A DNA stretch of 64,000 nucleotides from Empedobacter sp036647415. GTDB taxonomy: Bacteria; Bacteroidota; Bacteroidia; Flavobacteriales; Weeksellaceae. A program made the translations under genes and the position numbers. The DNA lies in assembly GCF_036647415.1 (NCBI RefSeq), contig NZ_JAVXKG010000010.1, positions 33,101-97,100 on the forward strand, read 5' to 3'. The first letter of the stretch is position 1. Every line of letters starts with the position of its first letter. The notes beneath the pieces were generated by a model that saw nothing but the letters and a program-made list of their open reading frames with translations, was not told where the DNA came from and ran no database searches. Shown here piece after piece: positions 42,723-50,016 of the stretch.

Positions 42723-42752
42723 CAAATTTAGAAATTATTTAATAATTACCAA
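42723..42752 (-). promoter_or_regulatory. Promoter of the candidate small RNA
   Basis: TTG (42750-42752), 19-bp spacer and TAAATTTG (42723-42730) on the minus strand match the consensus exactly. The rest of the gap up to tex at 42929 is AT-rich and holds nothing else that could be named. Confidence 0.65.
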
Positions 42753-42928
42753 AATTTTTTAGAAAATTTTTATTATTTTTTTTCATTATGAATAGTCTAT
42801 GCATATTTTTCACTAAAAAATAAGAATATTCATAATGAATCTCTTTGATCTATTTAGAGCTATATAAAGTAAACCATTTTTATAGAATTCCCATAAAATA
42901 TAGTAATTTGCAGTCCCAAATTTTTACT

Positions 42929-45061
42929 ATGGATTTGATACGATACATTCATCAACAACTAAAAGATATTTCTGAAAAATCGATTAACAACACTATAAAT
43001 TGTTTAAACGATGACAATACCATACCCTTTATTGCGAGATACAGAAAAGAACTAACTGGAAATCTTGATGAGGTACAAATTTCTACAATCAAAAAATTAC
43101 AAAATCAATATATAGAAATTGTAACGCGAAAAGAATTTATTCTAAAAACTTTAGAAGAACAAAATCAATTAAATCCAGAATTACAACAACGCATTCAGAA
43201 AAGTTTTGATTTGGTTCAGATTGAAGATTTGTATCTTCCTTATAAAAAGAAAAAGAAAACAAAAGCAACCATTGCAAAAGAAAAAGGTTTAGAGCCTTTG
43301 GCTAAAATTATTATGAAACAGAATAATATTTCTGATTTAGATGGTTTAGCAGATCAATATATTACAGATGAAGTTGCGACAATAGAAGATGTATTTGCAG
43401 GTACACAAGATATAATTGCTGAGTGGATAAACGAAAACGAATATGTTAGAAATCGTTTACGTGAGATTTACCGTAAATCAGCTTTACTAGAAAGTAAAGT
43501 TGTAAAAAGTAAAAATGAAGATGAGAATGCTCAAAAATTTTCTAATTATTTTGATTACCAAGAATCGTTAAAAAAAATAGCCTCACATCGTTTGTTAGCC
43601 GTTTTACGTGGCGAAAATGAAGGTTTCTTAAAAGTCTCTATTTCTATTGATAAAAAAGAAGTTTTTAGTTTTTTAGAATATACGTTAATAAAATCTATTC
43701 AACCAGAAGTTTCATGGATTATAGAAGAAGCTATAAAAGATGCGTACAAACGACTTTTGGCGGCTTCAATTTCTAATGAAGTTCTAAAAGAAGCAAAACA
43801 TAAAGCAGATGAAACGTCTATTGATGTTTTTTCTAAAAATCTTAATCAACTATTATTGGCTCCGCCGCTTGGTGAAAAACGTATTTTAGCAATTGATCCT
43901 GGTTATAAATCGGGTTGTAAAATTGTTGCGTTAGACGAACAAGGTGATTTATTACACAATGAAAATATCTATCCACACGCACCTCAAAACGAAAAAACGC
44001 AAGCCATCAAAAAGATAAAATCGTTGGTGAATGCTTACAATATTGATGCTATTTCGATAGGAAATGGAACTGCTTCGCGCGAGACTGAAAACCTTGTTCA
44101 GAATATACCTTTTGATCGTCCATTAAAAGTTTTTGTTGTCAACGAAGCTGGTGCTTCTATTTATTCGGCATCAAAAATTGCACGCGAAGAATTTCCAGAT
44201 AAAGACATTACCGTTCGTGGCGCAGTTTCTATAGGTCGTCGTTTACAAGATCCATTAGCAGAGTTGGTAAAGATTGAACCAAAATCAATCGGAGTTGGTC
44301 AATATCAACATGATGTAGATCAAATTTTATTGAAAAATGAGCTAGATGATGTGGTTTCTTTCTGTGTAAACAAAGTTGGTGTAAATCTGAATACGGCGAG
44401 CAAACATTTGCTAAATTATGTTGCTGGAATTGGCGAGAAAATGGCTGAAAATATTGTTACTTTTCGTTCGGAAAATGGTGCTTTCAATTCGAGAAAAGAA
44501 TTATTAAAAGTTCCTCGTTTGGGCGAAAAAGCATTTCAACAAGCTTCTGCTTTTTTACGAATCCCGAATGCTAAAAATCCGTTAGATAATTCTGCTGTTC
44601 ATCCCGAATCGTATAAAATTGTGGAGAAAATGGCGAAAGATCTCAAAGTTGATTTGGTCGATTTAATTCAAAATAAAGAATTAATTAATCAAATTGATTT
44701 GTCTAAATATGTTTCCGAAAAAGTTGGTTTACCAACATTAGAAGACATTAAAAAAGAGTTAGAAAAACCTGGTTTAGATCCTCGTTCTACTGCAAAAGTA
44801 TTTAGTTTTGATTCGAGTTTAAAGAAATTTGAAGATTTAAAACTTGGTATGAAAGTGCCTGGAATTATCAATAATATTACAAATTTTGGGTGTTTTGTAG
44901 ATATTGGAATTAAAGAAAATGGTTTGATTCATATTTCTAAAATATCAAATGAGTTTATTTCGGATGTTAATTCTAAAGTTCATCTAAGTCAACAAATTGA
45001 GGTAACCGTGATTGGTTTAGATACCGAAAAACGTAAAATACAATTATCTTTGATTGATTAA
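42929..45061 (+). CDS. tex: Tex, S1-domain RNA-binding transcription accessory protein
   Basis: The start is set at ATG 42929 (MDLIRYIHQQLKDIS, 710 residues); the longer frame adds 28 residues without family match. Domains in order: Tex_N helical region with PFIARYRKELTGNLDEVQI; YqgF-like RNase H fold (ILAIDPGYKSGCKIVALD); helix-hairpin-helix region (LLNYVAGIGEKMAENIV, LLKVPRLGEKAFQQASAFLRI); C-terminal S1 domain (LGMKVPGIINNITNFGCFVDIGIKENGLIHIS, shown in parts elsewhere). Tex binds RNA and influences transcription and ribosome-related processes. Monocistronic. Confidence 0.92.
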   Translation: MDLIRYIHQQLKDISEKSINNTINCLNDDNTIPFIARYRKELTGNLDEVQISTIKKLQNQYIEIVTRKEFILKTLEEQNQLNPELQQRIQKSFDLVQIEDLYLPYKKKKKTKATIAKEKGLEPLAKIIMKQNNISDLDGLADQYITDEVATIEDVFAGTQDIIAEWINENEYVRNRLREIYRKSALLESKVVKSKNEDENAQKFSNYFDYQESLKKIASHRLLAVLRGENEGFLKVSISIDKKEVFSFLEYTLIKSIQPEVSWIIEEAIKDAYKRLLAASISNEVLKEAKHKADETSIDVFSKNLNQLLLAPPLGEKRILAIDPGYKSGCKIVALDEQGDLLHNENIYPHAPQNEKTQAIKKIKSLVNAYNIDAISIGNGTASRETENLVQNIPFDRPLKVFVVNEAGASIYSASKIAREEFPDKDITVRGAVSIGRRLQDPLAELVKIEPKSIGVGQYQHDVDQILLKNELDDVVSFCVNKVGVNLNTASKHLLNYVAGIGEKMAENIVTFRSENGAFNSRKELLKVPRLGEKAFQQASAFLRIPNAKNPLDNSAVHPESYKIVEKMAKDLKVDLVDLIQNKELINQIDLSKYVSEKVGLPTLEDIKKELEKPGLDPRSTAKVFSFDSSLKKFEDLKLGMKVPGIINNITNFGCFVDIGIKENGLIHISKISNEFISDVNSKVHLSQQIEVTVIGLDTEKRKIQLSLID

Positions 45062-45087
45062 GAAATCATAAAAATAATTTCAAAATT

Positions 45088-45118
45088 AAAAGGCAATCTA
45101 ACGAAAGATTGCCTTTTT
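45088..45118. terminator. Bidirectional terminator between tex and DUF2314 lipoprotein gene
   Basis: AAAAGGCAATCT and AGATTGCCTTTTT form a strong stem with a short loop between two convergent genes. Confidence 0.8.
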
Positions 45119-45143
45119 GATTTTATTATTTTTGAGGAAGAAA

Positions 45144-45647
45144 TTAATCTTCAAATTTTACTTTATATTGTTTGTCAAATTCTGCGCGTTGTTTGTCATC
45201 TAACTTACTTCGCATATATTTTATTGTAAATCCTCCAATCATTTTGTCTGCTTTATAATACATCCAATCCGAAATCTTACTTTCGTCAATTGCTACTGTA
45301 TCATTGTGTTTTACCAACTTTGTATACTGTGGAACATTGTCTATAATTCCTTTCAAGGTATCATTTTCACTGTAAACATCACGAACCCAGATATGCTCTT
45401 TTCGATCAGAATTTGGAATATCATACATTTCTTTTACAATAAAATTTGTTGTCGTAGTATCTTTCATTGATAGCGCTAACTTGAAATCATCAAGTGTTTG
45501 ACGTGCTTCTTTTCCGATACTATCCAAATCTTTTAGCTCTTGTTTTTGTTTGTCTAATCCTTTATATGCAGAAACACCAGAATTATCTCCTTTTCCACAT
45601 GAAAAAAGTAATGTTGCAAATGCGGCAATTAATAATGTATATTTCAT
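45144..45647 (-). CDS. DUF2314-containing lipoprotein
   Basis: A 167-residue lipoprotein with lipobox LLFSC (Cys17). The C-terminal part matches the DUF2314 pattern: FIVKEMYDIPNSDRKEHIWVRDV, then LKGIIDNVPQYTKLVKHNDTV and KISDWMYYKADKMIGGFTIKY. The domain binds an unknown partner and is often found in immunity-like or scattered single-domain proteins. Monocistronic, convergent with tex. Confidence 0.75.
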   Translation of the reverse strand: MKYTLLIAAFATLLFSCGKGDNSGVSAYKGLDKQKQELKDLDSIGKEARQTLDDFKLALSMKDTTTTNFIVKEMYDIPNSDRKEHIWVRDVYSENDTLKGIIDNVPQYTKLVKHNDTVAIDESKISDWMYYKADKMIGGFTIKYMRSKLDDKQRAEFDKQYKVKFED

Positions 45648-45689
45648 AATTGTATTTTTTAGTTAATCTGTACTTAAATTTACAAAAAA

Positions 45690-47078
45690 TTAATCAAAAT
45701 ATGAAAGATGTAATTCCTTTGGTTGATTTTTAATCCATTTTTGGTGTCCAAAATAGCTCCAAGTTGTAAAGCCTAAATTATAATTTGGATTTGTAAATTG
45801 GTAATAATCACTTCCATTTACCGAAACTTTTGCATCCACAAAAACTTTGACATCTTTTATTCCTTTCTCGTTATAATCATGTTTTACAAAACGTGCGAAT
45901 TGCCACATCATATCTGGACTTACCGCCATTTTAGAAATTTGTTTATACGTTAAATAATCATCTAATTTTACCTTTTCTCGTTTCAGAAATTTACCTTTCT
46001 TTTTCGGATCTGGTTGAGCTACAAAAACTTCTATTTCTCCTGCCTTATTACGCAACATCATTCGCCAAGAAAGGCGATGACCTTCTTCTGTCCAAAAAAC
46101 ATTTCCAGGAATAAAAAAATGACGAACAGGTAAATAAACTTGCCAAATCACATAAAAACAAAGTAAATATGAAAACATGACACGACGTGTTGTTAAGAGA
46201 TTATCTTCGTCTGAACGGTCCATCATAAATGATTTTTTAGGAAAAATCATTTCCTGAATTTTAACAGGATCGTAAAAGAAAATCATCATTGCTAATGCGA
46301 AAAAAGGAAATATTCCGATTCCGAAAATAGCCGAATTGAAAATATGAAAAAAGATAGCGCACTTTATGGCTAAACCACGTGTCTTTTTGAATAGCATTGC
46401 AGGTATAATAAGTAAATCGAAAAGAAATCCTAACCAAGCAAATACTTGTGCAAACTCTAAACTACTCACAACTTTTCCTAAGCCTGCTAAATTGTATTTA
46501 AACATTAACAATTCACCATATTGTTCGAATTTCATTTGTAAAAAAACGCCGTTAAACCAATCTGGATAAATTTTATGAACCGCCGCAAATGTATATACAA
46601 TTAACAATTGAATGATAAATAATGTTGGTACCCAATTGCGACAAGTTAAACGTTTTATTTTCGGAAACATTAAACTATCTACAGAAAAAAAGTGATGTGC
46701 TGGGATTATTGTCATCATCCAAGAAATGAGCATAAACAAGTAATAATGATTGTTATAGCTTGTTTTTTGCATAAAATAGGTTAGCGACCACAGTAATGCA
46801 AAAATTATTGTAGAAAATCTGTACGCAAATCCGAAGGCGATAAACCAGCCTAAAAATCCCATGACGACGTAAAAATAAATCATTTTTGCACCAAGAAATA
46901 CATTTGTCCACTCGAAACCGATGAACGAAAATGAAATTTTTGGATCAACAAAATTATTCTGTACCCAGCCTGTATAAATGGCTCCCCAACATTCTGCCAC
47001 AATCAATAAACCGAAAATGATACGGAAAATAACTAATGGAGAATTATCAACTTTTCTGAATAGATATTCGCTAAACAT
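45690..47078 (-). CDS. HTTM protein related to vitamin K-dependent gamma-carboxylase
   Basis: A 462-residue integral membrane protein. The N-terminal 300 residues contain several helices of the HTTM fold, with TFAAVHKIYPDWFNG (Lys169) matching the region of the essential catalytic Lys of vertebrate gamma-carboxylase. After the helices comes FFIPGNVFWTEEGHRLSWRMMLRNK, the best-conserved carboxylase block, then a soluble C-terminal beta domain. In animals this enzyme carboxylates Glu in proteins using vitamin K hydroquinone and CO2; bacterial substrates are mostly unknown. It is divergent from a DCC-family gene 71 bases away. Confidence 0.8.
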   Translation of the reverse strand: MFSEYLFRKVDNSPLVIFRIIFGLLIVAECWGAIYTGWVQNNFVDPKISFSFIGFEWTNVFLGAKMIYFYVVMGFLGWFIAFGFAYRFSTIIFALLWSLTYFMQKTSYNNHYYLFMLISWMMTIIPAHHFFSVDSLMFPKIKRLTCRNWVPTLFIIQLLIVYTFAAVHKIYPDWFNGVFLQMKFEQYGELLMFKYNLAGLGKVVSSLEFAQVFAWLGFLFDLLIIPAMLFKKTRGLAIKCAIFFHIFNSAIFGIGIFPFFALAMMIFFYDPVKIQEMIFPKKSFMMDRSDEDNLLTTRRVMFSYLLCFYVIWQVYLPVRHFFIPGNVFWTEEGHRLSWRMMLRNKAGEIEVFVAQPDPKKKGKFLKREKVKLDDYLTYKQISKMAVSPDMMWQFARFVKHDYNEKGIKDVKVFVDAKVSVNGSDYYQFTNPNYNLGFTTWSYFGHQKWIKNQPKELHLSYFD

Positions 47079-47149
47079 TATGATTGTTAATTTTGGCTAA
47101 TTTAGAAATAACCTTTAGAGTTTGGCTAATTTTGGCGTATATTTATTCT

Positions 47150-47551
47150 ATGAAAGCGCGGAAAATTATTTTATTTGATGGAATTTGCAATTTATGCAAC
47201 CAATCGGTGCAGTTTGTGATTGAACATGATTCTAAAAATCAGTTCCATTTTGCTTCATTACAATCAGAATTTGGACAAAATTTTCTGAAAGAACATCATT
47301 TAGATGCAGAAAACTTTAATTCTATGATTTATATTGAAAATGATAAATTTTATACAAAATCTTCTGCTCCTCTTAAAATAATGAAACATTTGGACGGAAT
47401 AATTTCTTGGTCTTCATTTTTTATCATTGTTCCGAAACCTATTCGAGATGTTGTGTATAGTTTTATTGCGAAGAATCGTTATCGTTGGTTTGGTAAAAAC
47501 GAAAGTTGTTGGTTGCCTACACCAGAATTGAAAGCGAAGTTTTTGGAATAA
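47150..47551 (+). CDS. DCC-family (DUF393) thiol-disulphide protein
   Basis: The start is ATG 47150 (133 residues); the longer frame from TTG 47084 has no family character and overlaps promoter-like TAATTTTG boxes (47088-47095, 47127-47134). KIILFDGICNLCNQSVQFVIEHD carries the defining DxxCxxC motif of DCC proteins; FHFASLQSEFGQ and RYRWFGKNESCWLPTPEL are further conserved blocks. DCC proteins are thioredoxin-related and are often encoded beside or fused to HTTM proteins, as seen here. Confidence 0.85.
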   Translation: MKARKIILFDGICNLCNQSVQFVIEHDSKNQFHFASLQSEFGQNFLKEHHLDAENFNSMIYIENDKFYTKSSAPLKIMKHLDGIISWSSFFIIVPKPIRDVVYSFIAKNRYRWFGKNESCWLPTPELKAKFLE

Positions 47552-47554
47552 GAA

Positions 47555-47980
47555 TTATACTTCTTGATTTAAATAATTTCTAATTTTCTTGAAAGGGATC
47601 AACCAAAAATAGAACGTTAATAGTAAATTAATAATGCTAATTATTAAGAGTATAAAATTTCCATGTAAAATTGTAGCATCTATTTCTCCCATTTGAATTA
47701 AAAACAACGAGAAATAAGCAAACAACAAATAAAAAGCTAATACTCTATATTTTATTTTTGAAAATATACTGATTAAGAAAAATAGTATTGTTACAAACCC
47801 TAAACTGTAGATTGAGACATAATCTTCCCCGCCAGAACTTTTCAATTGAGAAGTATAATGAAATTCATCTCCTTGCATATAACCAAATCCATCTGTGTAT
47901 TTAATAAAAATAAAACAACAAATCACTTGAATTAGATATAACACTTCAAGGAATGAAAAATGAAATTTCAAATTATTCAA
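47555..47980 (-). CDS. Four-helix membrane protein of unknown function
   Basis: A 141-residue protein with hydrophobic segments near 10-28, 55-75, 80-100 and 108-132. Between the first two lies a polar loop (YTDGFGYMQGDEFHYTSQLKSSGGEDY). No family recognised. It begins four bases inside the preceding gene (ATGA overlap), so it is translated with the TPM-like protein and may work with it. Confidence 0.6.
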   Translation of the reverse strand: MNNLKFHFSFLEVLYLIQVICCFIFIKYTDGFGYMQGDEFHYTSQLKSSGGEDYVSIYSLGFVTILFFLISIFSKIKYRVLAFYLLFAYFSLFLIQMGEIDATILHGNFILLIISIINLLLTFYFWLIPFKKIRNYLNQEV

Positions 47981-48645
47981 TCTACTTCTATTATTTTTTC
48001 GTTAATTTTTACAACAGCTTGATTAATTCCTTCAAAATATTTTTCTTTACTAAAATTCGGAACAATTAATTCATCAATTAGCTTTTGAGAAAACTCGTCA
48101 GAAATTATATTTCGTGCAATCTTATTCGTCGAAATTCTAATTTCTCTTGATTTTAAGTTAAACACAATTATCATATTTCCTTTTTCAAATCTATCCGAAC
48201 TATTGTTATTTAAAATTGAAAATGAATAATCTATTATATTTTTATTTGGAAAATAATCATCTGTAGAAATTATAAATAATTGAAAACGATTAGTCTTTTG
48301 AATTTCCTTTAATTGTTTTTCAAGTTCTACTAAATCTTCTCTATTGAAGATTTTTTCTAAATCAACAACATTTGAAAAAGGAACCAAAGAATAATTCTCA
48401 ATAAATGGTTCAGTACAATTTTTAATCAAACTCTTTTGTAAATTGAACTGAAAAAAGTTTATATCTGATATTAAAAAATTCTCTGCATCGGAATTTAGAT
48501 ATTTATTAAAATCAAATAAATTTTTGGCTGACTTTTTCTTCTTAAATGATTTACAAATTTCTTTACTTATTTGATTATAATCTTGAGCATAAGAAAACGT
48601 AATATTTGTTAATAAAAGAACTAATAAAAGTATTTTTTTATTCAT
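47977..48645 (-). CDS. TPM-domain-like exported protein
   Basis: A 222-residue protein with a signal peptide (LLLVLLLTNITFSYAQ). The second half has the TPM (Psb32/TLP18.3) pattern: LVELEKQLKEIQKTNRFQLFIIS, then GNMIIVFNLKSREIRISTNK and ISDEFSQKLIDELIVPNFSKEKYFEGI. TPM proteins are membrane-associated, sometimes phosphatase-like. The first 100 residues are not assigned. It is coupled to the downstream membrane gene by a 4-base overlap. Confidence 0.7.
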   Translation of the reverse strand: MNKKILLLVLLLTNITFSYAQDYNQISKEICKSFKKKKSAKNLFDFNKYLNSDAENFLISDINFFQFNLQKSLIKNCTEPFIENYSLVPFSNVVDLEKIFNREDLVELEKQLKEIQKTNRFQLFIISTDDYFPNKNIIDYSFSILNNNSSDRFEKGNMIIVFNLKSREIRISTNKIARNIISDEFSQKLIDELIVPNFSKEKYFEGINQAVVKINEKIIEVD

Positions 48646-48661
48646 TATTTCAACTTCATTC

Positions 48662-49438
48662 CTACAGATTTCTATATTGCTCTATTGCTGCTTTTATTTT
48701 TTCGCGACGATTTGCAGGTGATGGATGCGAACTTTGAAATTCTGGTACTTGACTTCCGCCCGAAGCTTCTTCCAAAATATCCATTACGCCAATCAACGCT
48801 TCTGGATTATATCCTGCCTGAATCATAAATCTTACGCCCAAATTATCCGACTCCAATTCATCATCACGACCATATTTCATGTTCACCATATTTGCTACAA
48901 CTTGTGCATAATATGCAGAATTTGCATCGCCAGCCGCAACACCAGCCGCGCCAGCAATTCCTTGAGATAATTCTTGTTTCGAGATTTGTTCGGCACTGTG
49001 ACGTGCAATTACGTGTCCAACTTCATGCCCAAGTACACCTGCCAATTGGTCTTCATTTTGCAAACGAGTCAATAAAGCTTCGGTAATAAAAATTGGTCCA
49101 CCTGGTAATGCAAAAGCATTTACGGTACGATTATCTGCCAAAACATAAAACTGAAATGGGTAATTTGTTTTCTTTGCATCGCTATTGTCTACGATTTTAG
49201 CACCAACTTGTTTTACGAGTTGTTGATATTGCGAATTTTGCGACAAACCACCAAATTCTTGCGCCATTTGTGGAGCAGAATTTACTCCCATTGCTATTTC
49301 GTCATCTTTTGTTAACGAAATATATTGTTTTTCGCCTGTAATCTCATTTACTTCAGATGAAGCAAAATATTTTACCGACGAAAAAATTACAATTGCCGCA
49401 GCAACTATCAATTTTATAGAAGTACCGCCTTTTTGCAT
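48662..49438 (-). CDS. M48-family zinc metalloprotease (LoiP/BepA-like)
   Basis: A 258-residue peptidase with an N-terminal membrane anchor (LIVAAAIVIFSSVKYF). The zinc site is HEVGH at 138-142 with a third ligand in DELESDNLGVRFM; FALPGGPIFITEALL is the conserved active-site strand. C-terminal FQSSHPSPANRREKI is also typical. The family degrades misfolded outer-membrane proteins in the periplasm. It lies 18 bases from a HisE-like gene on the same strand. Confidence 0.88.
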   Translation of the reverse strand: MQKGGTSIKLIVAAAIVIFSSVKYFASSEVNEITGEKQYISLTKDDEIAMGVNSAPQMAQEFGGLSQNSQYQQLVKQVGAKIVDNSDAKKTNYPFQFYVLADNRTVNAFALPGGPIFITEALLTRLQNEDQLAGVLGHEVGHVIARHSAEQISKQELSQGIAGAAGVAAGDANSAYYAQVVANMVNMKYGRDDELESDNLGVRFMIQAGYNPEALIGVMDILEEASGGSQVPEFQSSHPSPANRREKIKAAIEQYRNL

Positions 49439-49456
49439 ATTAGTGTTATGTGTTTA

Positions 49457-49825
49457 TTATTTTTTGTGACGCTTTTTCAATATTTCTAAAACATCTTTCA
49501 ATTCAAAACCGCGTGCATGTAAAGCCATCATATAATAAAAAAATACATCAGCAGATTCTTCTAAAAAATTTTCGTCGTTGTCTTGTTCCGAAGCAATCAC
49601 CATTTCTACTGCTTCTTCACCCATTTTTTTAGCAATCTGAGAGTTTCCTTTTTTATGAACTCGCTTCATTTTAGATTTCTTAGCATCCTCTAATTTAGCA
49701 TCTTCCATCATTAATTCCAATTTTTTCAGAAATGGAAATTTTTTATCTTTTTTAACTTCAGATGAGTTGTCACTTAATTCCATAAGATTGTCTATTTGCA
49801 TCTTTATATTAATAAATTGAGTCAT
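49457..49825 (-). CDS. HisE-like phosphoribosyl-ATP pyrophosphohydrolase
   Basis: A 122-residue all-helical NTP-pyrophosphatase-like protein. QIAKKMGEEAVEMVIASEQ and NFLEESADVFFYYMMALHARGFELKDVLEILKKRH match the HisE/MazG pattern with acidic Mg2+ ligands (EExxE, ExxD). HisE hydrolyses phosphoribosyl-ATP in histidine synthesis. Bacteroidota usually carry HisIE fusions in a his operon, so this isolated single-domain copy may act on another nucleotide. It shares a strand and short spacing with the M48 gene. Confidence 0.65.
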   Translation of the reverse strand: MTQFINIKMQIDNLMELSDNSSEVKKDKKFPFLKKLELMMEDAKLEDAKKSKMKRVHKKGNSQIAKKMGEEAVEMVIASEQDNDENFLEESADVFFYYMMALHARGFELKDVLEILKKRHKK

Positions 49826-50016
49826 TTATTTATTAAACTCAATTATGTTGCCAATTTAAAAAAAATTATAACTCTTTTTTTTATTTTTTTCAATAAAATT
49901 TCAATAGCTATTTATTAATTGATCTACATCATTTTATCTTCTAATAATTAATAAGCTATTTTATATTAGGATAAAATAACTTATTTTTACAAGCAAATAA
50001 ACATAGCGCAAACACA

